DNA of 64,000 nt from Paraflavitalea devenefica (GTDB taxonomy: Bacteria; Bacteroidota; Bacteroidia; Chitinophagales; Chitinophagaceae). The stretch covers positions 372,001-436,000 of the forward strand of contig NZ_JAARML010000005.1 of NCBI RefSeq assembly GCF_011759375.1. The letters run 5' to 3'. Shown piece after piece: positions 28,842 to 38,878 of the stretch. Within the stretch, counting starts at the first letter, position 1. Every line of letters begins with the position of its first letter. The notes beneath the pieces are model-generated. The model worked only from the letters and a program-made list of their open reading frames with translations. It made no database searches and had not been told where the DNA came from. Both the position numbers and the translations under genes were made by a program.

Positions 28842-29295
28842 CACCTGAAACGCAATCAGTCGTCACCAGGAGCGGATTAATGTACAGGACACCAGGCAGC
28901 TTACTCCCTGAAAGGCAGGGAATGGCTGGCCGGCGTAAACTATGCGCAGGTATACGGGGAAGCTTTCTGTAGCAGGGAAGCTGTAGAATTAAGCAGCAGA
29001 GCAGGTTTCCTTAATGAAGCAATGTTTAAGTGGTCGTGTTAACCAAAAAGCCCGGGAGAGTGATTGTTCTCAATATTTCTGGTGGAGATGGGCGGGGCAA
29101 CCCATTGTAGTTGCGGTGACTTCAATCGAATAAGGTGCATGAATGTTAGTTTTAGGCTGTAACAATGAATCTGTACTAAAAATAATACAATAAAATTATC
29201 ATGCACAAAAAAAATTATCCACATACCGGCAACGGCCCCGGGTACACGTTCCCCGCATATATATAAATAGCGGTTAGTCAACTTATTTACCATAG
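28842..29295. other. intergenic region without a convincing gene
   Basis: About 450 bases between the SprB gene start and the receptor terminator. The plus strand has a start-less open frame at 28881-29042 (53 codons, reading LKGREWLAGVNYAQVYGEAF in part) that might be a gene remnant. A minus-strand frame at 29039-29326 has no coding character. The promoter of the six-gene cluster must lie here, but no clear TAnnTTTG box was found. Confidence 0.4.
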
Positions 29296-29317
29296 AAAAG
29301 GGCCTCCGGAGAGGCCC
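29296..29317 (-). terminator. intrinsic terminator after the TonB-dependent receptor
   Basis: On the minus strand GGGCCTC-TCCG-GAGGCCC is followed by TTTTC, about 50 bases past the receptor stop. Confidence 0.75.
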
Positions 29318-29368
29318 CGTCATCATACTCCAAACTGGGTTAGTGGTGGTCTGTTTGTGGGTGCCTGC

Positions 29369-31807
29369 TTAAAACTTATAAGCAAAGCTCACCACAAAAT
29401 TCCTTTTCTTTTGGGGATTCACAGACCAATACCCGATATAGTATTCCTCATTATTGAGGTTATTTACATTGCAGGCGATCCTGAAACGTGATGCATTATA
29501 AGATACAGCGGCGTTCAGCAATGTATAGGCCGGGAGGTAAAAATCACCGGTCGCGGTATTGTCAATCACCTTGTACTCGCTGCCATAATTGCCGCCAAAA
29601 CCAATAGCGAAGTCTTTCAGCGCTCCTTTGGCAAATTTGTAGTTGGCCCAAAGATTAACCAGGTTGCCGGGGCCCTGGCCTCCGGGATTTCTGCCTGGCT
29701 CAGCATAAAAGTCGTCTTTATCTCCTTTCACTATTTTAATATCATTATAGCTATACCCGGCAATCAGGCTCAGGCCGGCAAGGGGATATGCTTTTACATC
29801 CACCTCAAAACCCTTGCTTCTTACTTTACCCTTTTGCAGGTAATTGTAAAAATTATTGGGGTCGCCCGATACCCGGTCAGTCACCTTAATATCATAAATA
29901 GAAAGGGTAGCGCTTAGTTTATTCTGCAATAAATTCGCCTTAACACCATATTCGAGCTGATCCGCATGCTCTGGCTTGAATGATTTAAAACGGGTATTGC
30001 TGCCATCAGGGTCCGATACCTGGCGGGGCGCCACATTAATAAACGCATTCATGTAATTGGCAAACAGGGATACCTTATCCACAATGGGCTGGTACACGAC
30101 GCCAAACTTGGGCGACAATGCCCATTGATCATAGTTATCATCAGGCGTACTTTTCTCACCTTTTGAATCAAAATAGTCGGCCCTTAAGCTAAACATCGCC
30201 ATCAATCCGGGCGTAATATTCAACACATCCGAAACATAGGCGCCAAAAGAACTATTGGTTACATTGCTGTTGCTCACACCAGTGCCGGCCATCATATTGT
30301 CAACAGAGTTTTTCGTCATATACACCGGGGCCATCGTATCGCCGGAGAATGGGTCTACATAGTTCACATCGCCCTGGGGCGTTACATTCCTGGCCCATCC
30401 CCATCCCGAGCCATTGTCAATCACATTCCGGTTAAAATAATCCAGTCCCACCAGCAGCCGGTTCCTTAAACCGCCGATCCTGAAATCGCCGTTAAAGTTC
30501 TGCTGAATGCTGGTCGTATTCGTTGTTTGCTGCTCCTTGTGGAAATACTGGCTGAACCAGTTATCACCGGCAACATCATCCCATATATACGTATAGTATC
30601 CGTCGCCCTTTACGGTACCCCTGGCAACAACAGTTTGTGAAGTCCATTGCGGAGATAACTTGTATACGATCTGTCCCTGGAAAGTATACCGGGGATTTTT
30701 GATCGTGATATCATTGCTGGTAAAGGAGAGGCTGTTATTGAGCTTCAGCTCATCAATCGACTTAAAGTCGAGGGGAGAGGACCTGTCAGAATTGAAAAAC
30801 ACAGGTGGTACGGCCCTTTCTTCTTCCAGGATCTCTGCCATGAAATGAAAGGAAAGCTTGTCATTCACTTCATACACCAGGGAAGGAGCCAGGAAAAAAG
30901 CCTTCCTGAAACCGGCATCCTGGAAACTGTTTTCTGAATGATAAGAGGCGTTGATGCGCATGGCGATCCTTTCCGTTTTGCTCAAAGGCGTATTAATATC
31001 GGCAGTGACTCTGTTGAGGCCAAAGCTCCCAAAATTATAGGCGATCTCACCACCGGTTTTAAAGTAAGGTCTTTTGGTGATCGTATTGATATAGCCGCCA
31101 TAGCTATAGAAGCCGCCGCCAAACAGCGTGCTGGAAGGGCCTTTGATCACTTCGATCTCTTCTACATTGGCCATGTCTAAATTGCCGCTCACAATGCCGG
31201 GTAATCCATTGTATAGGAGAGGCTGGGCATCAAAACCCCTTAATGCGAAATAAGAAGCCCCGTCGCCGGTCCTGCCGGTAGATTCCCAGGTCCGCGTAAT
31301 GCCGGGCACATTGCGCATGGCATCGTCATAACTGGTAATGGCTTGTTGCTTGAGTATTTCTGAAGAAACTGTATTGTATACCTGGGGGTTCTCCAGGTTT
31401 TTCAGGGGCATTTTGGCCACGCCCCGGTTTTCCCTGTTTAAGTTTTTGGAAGATACCACCACCTCTTCCAGTTGGGTGGCATTCTCTTTCAGCACAAAAT
31501 CGGCTACAGTCGTCTGACCTGCTGTAACCGTCACTTCTTTTTCCGCTGCAGCAATGGAAACAGCAAAAGTGGTGAGCTTCCAGTTGCCTGGTTTTACATT
31601 CACGATCACATATTCACCTTTTTCATCACTTATACCCGACAAGGAGGAGCGTTCTATATGAACACTAACATAAGCGGCAGGTTTGCCATCGCTGGTAGTG
31701 ATTGTTCCTTTGATCGTTCCGTTGTTTCCTTTGGGATTTTGCGCCATCACAGTGCCCGTAAGTATGCATATCCCGAGCACTATAAGCAGTCTTGTCATTG
31801 TTAACAT
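29369..31807 (-). CDS. TonB-dependent receptor, ferric-siderophore type
   Basis: An 812-residue outer-membrane receptor that would import a ferric siderophore using TonB/ExbBD energy. Signal peptide (MTRLLIVLGICILTGTVMAQ); the ATG at 31798 is an alternative start. Residues 29-110 are a carboxypeptidase-regulatory-like domain (GTIKGTITTSDGKPAAYVSV). The plug domain at about 110-260 contains FALRGFDAQPLLYNGLPG and VEVIKGP-like IEVIKGPSSTLFG, typical of FhuA/FhuE-like siderophore receptors. A barrel of about 550 residues follows, ending NFVVSFAYKF with a terminal Phe. There is no SusD partner next to it, which also favours a siderophore over a glycan substrate. No Fur box was identified. It is transcribed divergently from the receptor at 32022 and ends at a clear terminator. 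Confidence 0.9.
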   Translation of the reverse strand: MLTMTRLLIVLGICILTGTVMAQNPKGNNGTIKGTITTSDGKPAAYVSVHIERSSLSGISDEKGEYVIVNVKPGNWKLTTFAVSIAAAEKEVTVTAGQTTVADFVLKENATQLEEVVVSSKNLNRENRGVAKMPLKNLENPQVYNTVSSEILKQQAITSYDDAMRNVPGITRTWESTGRTGDGASYFALRGFDAQPLLYNGLPGIVSGNLDMANVEEIEVIKGPSSTLFGGGFYSYGGYINTITKRPYFKTGGEIAYNFGSFGLNRVTADINTPLSKTERIAMRINASYHSENSFQDAGFRKAFFLAPSLVYEVNDKLSFHFMAEILEEERAVPPVFFNSDRSSPLDFKSIDELKLNNSLSFTSNDITIKNPRYTFQGQIVYKLSPQWTSQTVVARGTVKGDGYYTYIWDDVAGDNWFSQYFHKEQQTTNTTSIQQNFNGDFRIGGLRNRLLVGLDYFNRNVIDNGSGWGWARNVTPQGDVNYVDPFSGDTMAPVYMTKNSVDNMMAGTGVSNSNVTNSSFGAYVSDVLNITPGLMAMFSLRADYFDSKGEKSTPDDNYDQWALSPKFGVVYQPIVDKVSLFANYMNAFINVAPRQVSDPDGSNTRFKSFKPEHADQLEYGVKANLLQNKLSATLSIYDIKVTDRVSGDPNNFYNYLQKGKVRSKGFEVDVKAYPLAGLSLIAGYSYNDIKIVKGDKDDFYAEPGRNPGGQGPGNLVNLWANYKFAKGALKDFAIGFGGNYGSEYKVIDNTATGDFYLPAYTLLNAAVSYNASRFRIACNVNNLNNEEYYIGYWSVNPQKKRNFVVSFAYKF

Positions 31808-32021
31808 GGTTGTATAGCTGTATTTGGCTGCAAAAGTGTTGAAGCACAGGAACTAACGGTATCGCGATCGGGAAATTTTGGTGCCGGAAAGGAAAAATCT
31901 TACAGTAAAACGGTCATATATCACGCCCAATCAGCCTTTCATCACATAATTCTTTTCCCTACGAAGAAATTCGTTATTCTTATGTTGCCAATTTGCTATC
32001 ACCCTCAGCCAAGCGAAAGCC

Positions 32022-34457
32022 ATGAAAAAGTCTTTACTACCTGCTATTTTGACGGCAGTCCTGTTTGTGCTGCCCGGATATATGTTTTCCCAAACTACCA
32101 TGAAGCTATCGGGAACGGTTGCTGACAGCAGCAAGCCCCTTGCCCTGGTAACAGTGCGCCTCTTTAAAAAACCCAACCAGCCCCCCTTACAAACAACTTT
32201 ATCAAAGGACAACGGCAGCTTTCAATTCAATAAACCGGACACGGGAAATTATATACTGACCTTCACGCATACCGGCTTTGCGCCAAAACAATTGGCTATT
32301 ACGGTCGCGCCACAGGCGGGGGATATGCAGATAGGACCTGTACAGTTATCAAGGGCAACAGGCATGCTGAAAGAAGTGGTGGTCAATGCACAAAGACCAA
32401 TGGTGGAGCAGTCGGACGATAAAATTGTTTTTAATGTGGAAGATGACCCCACCAACAAAACAGAAACGGCCATAGACATCCTGCGGAAGACACCATTTAT
32501 CACGGTAGATGGTGAGGATAATATAAGGGTGAACGGGAAATCCAACTTCAAGGTATTGCTCAACGGCAGGGAAACCTCCATGTTCGCCAGGAACGTCAAA
32601 GAGGCATTAAGGGGATTTCCCGGGGCCATGATCTCAAAGATTGAGGTGATAACGACACCTTCCGCCAAATACGACGGCGAAGGGATAGGAGGGTTGATCA
32701 ACATCATCACGAAGAAAAAAGTGGCCGGTTATAATGGTACGCTTTCTTCTTTTTCAAGGACCAGTGATAAGCTGAATAATTTCTCCGTGAACGGGAATGC
32801 CAAATTGGGCCGCATCGGTCTCAGCGTTTTCCTGAATTCCGGTTTTTCAGATCCTGTATTGCAACACAATACCAATACAACGATCCCTTCCACGCAAACC
32901 ATCTATACCAAAAGAACACTGGACGGCGATCAATACACCAGCTCGAGGTGGAGTTTTGGTAATGCAGAATTAAGCTGGGAACTAGACAGCCTCAACACCA
33001 TTAGTTTATATACGAATATTGACAGTTGGTCCAACAAAACAGAGAGTGATCAAACGATCACGACTGAGTTTTCAGGAACTCCATCAACCACCAGTTATTA
33101 CAGCCTCAATAACAAAGCGAAAAACCCGGGTATAAACGTTGGAAGCGATTACATAAAGAAATTTAAAAGAAATAAAGAGCGGGAATTCAGCCTGCGGTTT
33201 TTAGGCGAGTTTGGCAAAAGTGATGCGGAATTGAACAGTTTCCAGGATAACCCCGGCACAGACCGCTACCTAATCAACAACAGCTATGCTACCAACAATC
33301 AATACACTATCCAGGCCGATAACAGCATTCCGGTAAAGAAGAACGGCAAGTTGGAAGGGGGCGTAAAAGCCATTTTGCGCCGCGCCAGCTCCGACTTCCA
33401 AAGTCTTATCAAATATGGTGCAACGGACGATTACAAAACGAATACTTCCAATACAGATTATTTTAAATATGCCCAGGATGTGATCAGCCTTTACAGCATG
33501 TATAGCCTGCGGTTAAAGAAGATAAATTTCCGCTTTGGTGCCCGTGTTGAATATACGAACGTACAGGGCGACTTTATCTCCTCGAAAACACAGGTCAAAA
33601 ATGATTATTTTACTTTACTGCCCAACATTCAGTTCACCAACCGCATCAGCCAGGTAACCACCCTGGTGTTTACCTATACAAAAAGGCTGCAACGGCCTTA
33701 TATCTGGGACCTCAATCCGTTTGTGTACAACAACGACTCCCTGAATATTTCCTATGGCAATCCGGATTTAGGTCCGCAAACGGCTCATGCCCTTTCTGCA
33801 CAATTGCGGTATGGCAAGGGGAACACCTTTGCGGGGATCAATATTGAAGGAAGCTATAGCGACAACAAGATCCTGCAGTATTCCTCTTTTGATCCGCAAA
33901 CAGGGATTACCAAAACCACCAGCCTCAACATCGGGAAGGAATTTCAGTCTAGCCTGAACCTCAATTTCAGCACAAAGATCACTCTCAAATGGAACCTTTT
34001 TGTGAATGGTTCACTCCGTTACAGCACGGTGAAAAATAACTCCGATGCTTCACAGTCCAACAGTGGTTTTGGCTGTAATTTCAACCTGAATACGAGTTAC
34101 CGGTTCACGGATAAATTCACGGTGAGCAGTTACCTTGGTTTATGGCAGGAGCCCCGGACCATTCAAACCACTTATCCTTTCAACACCTGGCACAATGTGG
34201 CGCTCAATTACAAAGTATTTAAGAACAAGATCAACATTTCTTTACGAGCGGTGAACTATACCGAAAAAACGCATGATTTCAAGAACATCACCAAAGACAA
34301 GAACTTCTACAATACCAATATCACCCGTCAGATCAGGCGCGGAGGCGTGCTGGCGCTTACCTGGAACTTTGGCAAGCTCACTGAAAATGTATCGAAAAAG
34401 AAAGGGGTAAGCAATGATGATATCCTTACCAAACCTGCAGCACCGGCCGGTAATTAA
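32022..34457 (+). CDS. outer-membrane receptor of the OMP_b-brl_3 family
   Basis: An 811-residue outer-membrane protein. Signal peptide (MKKSLLPAILTAVLFVLPGYMFSQ), a carboxypeptidase-regulatory-like domain at about 27-110 (KLSGTVADSSKPLALVTVRL), a TonB plug-like domain at about 115-230 (LRKTPFITVDGEDNIRVNG ... FPGAMISKIEVITTPSAKYDGEG), then a barrel containing the family hallmark RLQRPYIWDLNPF (residues about 550-565). It ends TWNFGK plus a polar tail of about 25 residues that is probably periplasmic. The substrate is unknown; members of this family often accompany two-component or peptide-uptake genes, none of which is adjacent. It is divergent from the siderophore-type receptor with 214 bases between. 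Confidence 0.85.
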   Translation: MKKSLLPAILTAVLFVLPGYMFSQTTMKLSGTVADSSKPLALVTVRLFKKPNQPPLQTTLSKDNGSFQFNKPDTGNYILTFTHTGFAPKQLAITVAPQAGDMQIGPVQLSRATGMLKEVVVNAQRPMVEQSDDKIVFNVEDDPTNKTETAIDILRKTPFITVDGEDNIRVNGKSNFKVLLNGRETSMFARNVKEALRGFPGAMISKIEVITTPSAKYDGEGIGGLINIITKKKVAGYNGTLSSFSRTSDKLNNFSVNGNAKLGRIGLSVFLNSGFSDPVLQHNTNTTIPSTQTIYTKRTLDGDQYTSSRWSFGNAELSWELDSLNTISLYTNIDSWSNKTESDQTITTEFSGTPSTTSYYSLNNKAKNPGINVGSDYIKKFKRNKEREFSLRFLGEFGKSDAELNSFQDNPGTDRYLINNSYATNNQYTIQADNSIPVKKNGKLEGGVKAILRRASSDFQSLIKYGATDDYKTNTSNTDYFKYAQDVISLYSMYSLRLKKINFRFGARVEYTNVQGDFISSKTQVKNDYFTLLPNIQFTNRISQVTTLVFTYTKRLQRPYIWDLNPFVYNNDSLNISYGNPDLGPQTAHALSAQLRYGKGNTFAGINIEGSYSDNKILQYSSFDPQTGITKTTSLNIGKEFQSSLNLNFSTKITLKWNLFVNGSLRYSTVKNNSDASQSNSGFGCNFNLNTSYRFTDKFTVSSYLGLWQEPRTIQTTYPFNTWHNVALNYKVFKNKINISLRAVNYTEKTHDFKNITKDKNFYNTNITRQIRRGGVLALTWNFGKLTENVSKKKGVSNDDILTKPAAPAGN

Positions 34458-34672
34458 GCTTTGCGCAGGTCTTGGTGGGAAAAACCCTGATTATGAAACT
34501 GAGCCACTATCCGATTTGGACATTCTACGGATTTTCTACAACTTTAAGGAACTTCTAACATTTAGCCATGTAATCATCTATATGTTAAAGCGTTACAGTT
34601 TTTTATTGAAAATAAATTTTTAGCATTCTGCTGAGTAGTGGATTGATTTCCCATCATTCTTCTGCGGGGAAA

Positions 34673-35584
34673 ATGGTATATTTAACCAACAAAATTTGTG
34701 GCTTGTTTAATTATTACGAAAGGGTAAAATCCCGGCCGGAAATTTTTAGCCAGCTTGCCTGCAGGGACCTCCTGTTTGTTCATTATAAATGCCCAATGGA
34801 AGTGAATATACAGGACATGTGGTCACAGAATAATTATATCCAGTATATACTAAGCGGCAAAAAAGCATATCACACTCCCGGCCACTCATGGCTGATGAAA
34901 GCCGGCGAGGCTTTTTTTGTAAAGAAAGGTGCCTGCGTCATTGAGAAGTTTTTTGATGAGCCACTCTGCATCATGACCTTCTTTATTCCCGATTCCTACC
35001 TGCAGTCCTTTATGCGAGAGAATACTTTATTAAAATCAGCTTCTCCTTTGACGAAGCCGAAGAATGAATTGCTGATTCCGCTGCGTGTGAACAACATCAT
35101 GACCGCTTATTTTGATTCGCTCATCCCTTATTTCTATTCGGAAACAAAACCATCAGAAGATTTACTGGAATTAAAATTCCGGGAACTGCTGCTGAACGTT
35201 CTTGACAATCCTGAAAACATTGATCTGAAAAATTACCTGCTGCATCTTCTTTCGCCGCAACACGATCCGTTTCAGCAGGTGATGGAAGCCAACTGTCTTT
35301 ATAATCTTTCCCTTCCCGATTATGCCAAAATGCTGAACCTTAGTTTATCATCCTTCAAGCGGCATTTTATTTCTGTGCATAAAACCACACCCGGTCACTG
35401 GCTGCAGGAGCAAAAACTGAATCATGCCTACAAACTTCTTGTCAGCACAGGTAAACCGATAACCGATATTTCTTTTGAAAGTGGTTTTGAAAACAGTACT
35501 CACTTTAGTCATCTTTTTAAAAAACGGTTTGGTCTTTCGCCGCTAAAATACCGGAAGCAAAACGAAGTCTCCCCGATTTCCTGA
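34673..35584 (+). CDS. AraC-family transcriptional regulator
   Basis: A 303-residue regulator. The open frame reaches a TTG at 34643, but the ATG at 34673 (MVYLTNKICGLF), with GGGGA just upstream, is preferred. The N-terminal 170 residues are a cupin-like sensing domain (QYILSGKKAYHTPGHSWLMKAG). The C-terminal 100 residues hold two helix-turn-helix motifs, with ITDISFESGFENSTHFSHLF and the end FKKRFGLSPLKYRKQ, the typical AraC signature. It lies 100 bases upstream of the co-oriented FAD oxidoreductase, which it may control. A short perfect inverted repeat (CCTTA-AAA-TAAGG, 35626-35638) in that gap is a possible site. Effector unknown. Confidence 0.88.
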   Translation: MVYLTNKICGLFNYYERVKSRPEIFSQLACRDLLFVHYKCPMEVNIQDMWSQNNYIQYILSGKKAYHTPGHSWLMKAGEAFFVKKGACVIEKFFDEPLCIMTFFIPDSYLQSFMRENTLLKSASPLTKPKNELLIPLRVNNIMTAYFDSLIPYFYSETKPSEDLLELKFRELLLNVLDNPENIDLKNYLLHLLSPQHDPFQQVMEANCLYNLSLPDYAKMLNLSLSSFKRHFISVHKTTPGHWLQEQKLNHAYKLLVSTGKPITDISFESGFENSTHFSHLFKKRFGLSPLKYRKQNEVSPIS

Positions 35585-35684
35585 AATTGAACTTTTTTGA
35601 CAGCTAATTGAGCTTAATAAACATGCCTTAAAATAAGGATGGATTTAATTTTATGGCAGCCTATTCACTTCTAAAACATATACT

Positions 35685-37082
35685 ATGCAAAACGAGACAG
35701 CTATTCAGGAATTCAGTACTGCCTTGAGAGGCTCACTCGTTCAGCCACAGGACAAAGAATACGACGAGGTACGCAAGGTATACAACGGAATGATTGACAA
35801 ACGGCCCCGTATGATTGCCCGTTGTGCGGACGTGGCAGACGTCATTGCCTGTGTGAACTTCGGCAGGGAAAATAATTTATGCGTAGCCATTCGCGGTGGC
35901 GGCCACAACGCAGGTGGGTTGGGTATTTGGGATGATGCGCTGGTCATTGACCTCTCGCTCATGAAAGGCATTCATATTGACGTTGTAGAAAAAACGGTCT
36001 TGGTTCAGGGCGGCTGCCTGATAAAAGAAGTAGATCACGCTACACACGCTGTGGGCATGGCCGTGCCTACCGGCATCATCGGAACTACGGGCATAGCCGG
36101 TATTACTTTGGGTGGCGGTTCGGGGTATTTAACCCGTCAATATGGCCTCACCATTGATAATCTTTTGGAAGTCCACGTTGTATTGGCCGACGGCCGTTAT
36201 GTAAAGGCTTCCGCAAAAGAAAATAAAGACCTCTTTTGGGCACTACGCGGTGGCGGCGGTAATTTCGGAGTGGTGGTTTCCTTCGTATTTAAGCTGCACC
36301 CGGTGCATACCGTATATGCCGGGCCTATGTTTTGGGATATTGAGGATACCGTTGAAATGATGAAGTGGTACCGTGAATACATTGTTGATGCTCCAGAAGA
36401 AATGTATGGCTTTTTTGCTACGCTTACCGTGCCCCCTGTGGCTCCTTTCCCGGAAGAATTGCAAATGAAAAAAATGTGCGGCGTCATATGGTGTTATACA
36501 GGGCCTCTAGAAAAAGCCGAAAAGGCTTTTCAACCCATACGCAGTTTTAAAAAACCCCTATTGGATTGGGTAGGACCTAAGCCTTTTCCTGCCTTGCAAA
36601 GTATGTTCGACGCCTTGTATCCTAAGGGAATGCAATGGTACTGGAAGGGCGATTTTGTAAACGAACTGAGTAATAAAGCAATTGAACTTCATTACAAATA
36701 CGCAAAGGAACTGCCCACCTGGCGATCTACCATGCATTTGTTTCCCATAAATAGGGCGGCAGCGAAGGTGGGTAAAAAAGATACGGCATGGAATTACCGT
36801 GAAGCCAATTGGTCCGAAGTGATTGTAGGCGTTGATCCGGACCCGGCCAACAAAGATTTAATCACTAAATGGGCCAGAGATTATTGGGAGGATCTGCATC
36901 CTTATTCCGCCGGAGGCGCTTACGTCAACTTCATGATGGAAGAGGGTGACGAACGGATAAAAGCTGCGTACGGGGATAATTACGAACGGCTGGTGGAGAT
37001 CAAGAACAAATATGATCCGCATAACTTTTTCCTGGTGAATCAGAATATCAAGCCTTCGGTAAAAGAACATGCCCGGCTTTAA
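35685..37082 (+). CDS. FAD-linked oxidoreductase, berberine bridge enzyme type
   Basis: A 465-residue flavoprotein of the PCMH/BBE superfamily that oxidises alcohol, sugar or amine substrates with oxygen. The N-terminal FAD_binding_4 domain (about 30-210) has IRGGGHNAGG, where H74 is the expected covalent FAD ligand, and GGGSGYLTRQYGLTIDN. The C-terminal BBE segment is visible as YVNFMMEE ... NKYDPHNFFLVNQNI. The cysteine that makes the second covalent FAD bond in bicovalent members is apparently replaced (the corresponding loop reads GIIGTTGIAG), so I expect single attachment; this is inference. No signal peptide, so cytosolic. It follows an AraC regulator and probably answers to it. Substrate unknown. 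Confidence 0.87.
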   Translation: MQNETAIQEFSTALRGSLVQPQDKEYDEVRKVYNGMIDKRPRMIARCADVADVIACVNFGRENNLCVAIRGGGHNAGGLGIWDDALVIDLSLMKGIHIDVVEKTVLVQGGCLIKEVDHATHAVGMAVPTGIIGTTGIAGITLGGGSGYLTRQYGLTIDNLLEVHVVLADGRYVKASAKENKDLFWALRGGGGNFGVVVSFVFKLHPVHTVYAGPMFWDIEDTVEMMKWYREYIVDAPEEMYGFFATLTVPPVAPFPEELQMKKMCGVIWCYTGPLEKAEKAFQPIRSFKKPLLDWVGPKPFPALQSMFDALYPKGMQWYWKGDFVNELSNKAIELHYKYAKELPTWRSTMHLFPINRAAAKVGKKDTAWNYREANWSEVIVGVDPDPANKDLITKWARDYWEDLHPYSAGGAYVNFMMEEGDERIKAAYGDNYERLVEIKNKYDPHNFFLVNQNIKPSVKEHARL

Positions 37083-37218
37083 GATTTATATAAGTTCGAA
37101 TCCAGCAGAGAGGATTATGTAATAAACTCAGATTTTAAAAGGAATCTATTTTTTTAATGGATAGGGGTAAACCGAACTTTGATGATCATATACTAAATAA
37201 CACTATTAAAAGCAGGAT

Positions 37219-37794
37219 GTGGAACTGATTGAACAGGAGCTTATTGATTTATTGAAGAAAGGAGATGCTGATGCATTTGAAAAAGTTTTTAAAACTTATT
37301 TTAAGAACCTTCATGCGTATGCTTTATACATTTTAAAAAACTCTGAGTCTGCCAGAGAAGTTATACAACAAGTTTTTTATAAAATTTGGGAGAAAAGGGT
37401 AAGTCTGAATATTCACACGTCAATGAAGGCTTATTTATACAAATCTGTTTATAATGAATGTATGCTTCAACTCAAAAAGAAAAAAAACAAAGAAGCCTAC
37501 CTCTCATATATTCTGAAACAGGATGCCAATAAACTGGCACAGGGGGCTTCGGAAAAAATTGAAACAACTGATTTAGAAATAAGATTACAAAAGGCTCTGA
37601 ATGAATTACCGGAACAATGTCGTACCATATTTCAGTTAAATCGTTTCGAGGGATTAAAATACCATGAAATTGCTTCGCAAATGAGCTTATCGCTTAAGAC
37701 AATCGAAAATCAGATGGGAAAAGCGTTGAAGCGGTTACGTATAGCACTTGCTGAATTTCTTCCACTGATCATTTATTTATTATGGCAGGTTTAA
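37219..37794 (+). CDS. ECF RNA polymerase sigma factor, Bacteroidota type
   Basis: A 191-residue sigma-70 family factor that directs RNA polymerase to stress or uptake promoters. It starts at GTG 37219 (an ATG two bases earlier is out of frame) with AGCAGG upstream. Region 2 is visible at about 20-90 (AFEKVFKTYFKNLHAYALYIL, then VIQQVFYKIWEKR), region 4 at about 125-185 (ALNELPEQCRTIFQLNRFEG, then YHEIASQMSLSLKTIENQM). The C-terminus is hydrophobic (FLPLIIYLLWQV), a common feature of this Bacteroidota expansion family. It overlaps the FecR gene by 13 bases. The base composition is AT-rich (about 30% GC in a sampled line), unlike the genes to the left. Confidence 0.93.
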   Translation: MELIEQELIDLLKKGDADAFEKVFKTYFKNLHAYALYILKNSESAREVIQQVFYKIWEKRVSLNIHTSMKAYLYKSVYNECMLQLKKKKNKEAYLSYILKQDANKLAQGASEKIETTDLEIRLQKALNELPEQCRTIFQLNRFEGLKYHEIASQMSLSLKTIENQMGKALKRLRIALAEFLPLIIYLLWQV

Positions 37795-38873
37795 AAAAAT
37801 ATTATCAGAAAGGTATTCCGGATTCATTACTTGCAAAGTATGTAGTGAACGAGACGACAAGCATTGAGTCCAGTAGGATTGAAAAATGGATAACTGCTAA
37901 TGAAAAAAACCGTCACTATATGGAGGGGCTTATTATGATAATAGAAAATTGCCGGCAGCCACAACAAATAACACCCGAAATTGAACAGGCAGCCTGGGAG
38001 GGATTTTGGCAAAGCACGCAAAACCCCCGGACGAGAGCAATACCTGCTCGTTCGGTTTATCGACTTGGCAGGTGGGCTAGGGCGGCAGCCATCCTGATAT
38101 TGATTGTGGGGTTGGCTGTAGGTTTATATACAATAAACCGTCATCAGCCGCCGCCTATTGTTATGAGAGAAATTCATGGTGACGGGATACATGCCGATAC
38201 TTTACCCGATGGCTCCCAGGTATTGCTGGATAACCATTCAAAGCTGTTTTATCCTTCCATTTTTGCAGACAGCCAGAGAAATGTTGAACTCGAAGGAACC
38301 TGTTTTTTTTCTGTGACTCACGATACGCATAAACCGTTCCGCATTAAAGTAGAAGATATTCTTGTGACTGTTGTAGGAACATCGTTTACTATTCAGAGCG
38401 ATTCAGGTAAAACGGAGATCCAGGTTTATACCGGGATTGTTGAAGTGACCCGGCATGCCCATTCTTTAAGGCTTTATAAGGGCGAAAAACTTAGCGTACT
38501 GGTAACTGACACCACACTGGCAAAAGTATCTCCCGATACAAGCCAGCCAGTAAACCGCCCGTCGGTTACCCGGCAAAATGCCGCAAGGAAAGATGCTAAA
38601 ATTTCACCTGATGAACTGGAGGAGCAAAAGAAAATAGCGAAAAATATCATCAGCGATATTATTAGCCAGCGTATTGTTCCCGGAAAAGACAGCATTGAAT
38701 GGTTTGGGCTTACGGATAAGGAGTTCATCATAAACGGGGTCAAACAAACAGAAAAGACTCATCAGGAATTCAGAAAAAAGTACCCTGTAAAACCTGACTA
38801 TGGTTTTTATTTCGGGCCAGTACAAATGACGGGTAAAGGAGCTTTTATAACCAGAGAAGATATAAAACTGTAA
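37782..38873 (+). CDS. FecR-type anti-sigma factor with unusual C-terminal extension
   Basis: A 363-residue membrane anti-sigma factor that would hold the overlapping ECF sigma factor inactive. The N-terminal cytoplasmic part (1-90) binds sigma, a single membrane helix lies at about 93-115 (AAAILILIVGLAVGLYTI), and the periplasmic FecR domain covers about 130-245 (HADTLPDGSQVLLDNHSKLFYP, FRIKVEDILVTVVGTSFTIQ). The usual FecR ends with an STN-binding region; here a tail of about 110 residues ends with INGVKQTEKTHQEFRKKY, which resembles the periplasmic tail I associate with M56/BlaR1-like proteins of Bacteroidota. No TonB receptor gene follows; a serine hydrolase starts 5 bases downstream instead. 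Confidence 0.88.
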   Translation: MAGLKKYYQKGIPDSLLAKYVVNETTSIESSRIEKWITANEKNRHYMEGLIMIIENCRQPQQITPEIEQAAWEGFWQSTQNPRTRAIPARSVYRLGRWARAAAILILIVGLAVGLYTINRHQPPPIVMREIHGDGIHADTLPDGSQVLLDNHSKLFYPSIFADSQRNVELEGTCFFSVTHDTHKPFRIKVEDILVTVVGTSFTIQSDSGKTEIQVYTGIVEVTRHAHSLRLYKGEKLSVLVTDTTLAKVSPDTSQPVNRPSVTRQNAARKDAKISPDELEEQKKIAKNIISDIISQRIVPGKDSIEWFGLTDKEFIINGVKQTEKTHQEFRKKYPVKPDYGFYFGPVQMTGKGAFITREDIKL

Positions 38874-38878
38874 AAATC

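Noticed and set aside
28881..29042. Start-less plus-strand open frame of 53 codons
   Set aside because: Reads like protein in part, but no start codon and no recognisable family; kept only as a note in the intergenic entry.
29039..29326. 95-codon minus-strand frame
   Set aside because: No ribosome binding site, no family resemblance, and it runs through the receptor's terminator hairpin.
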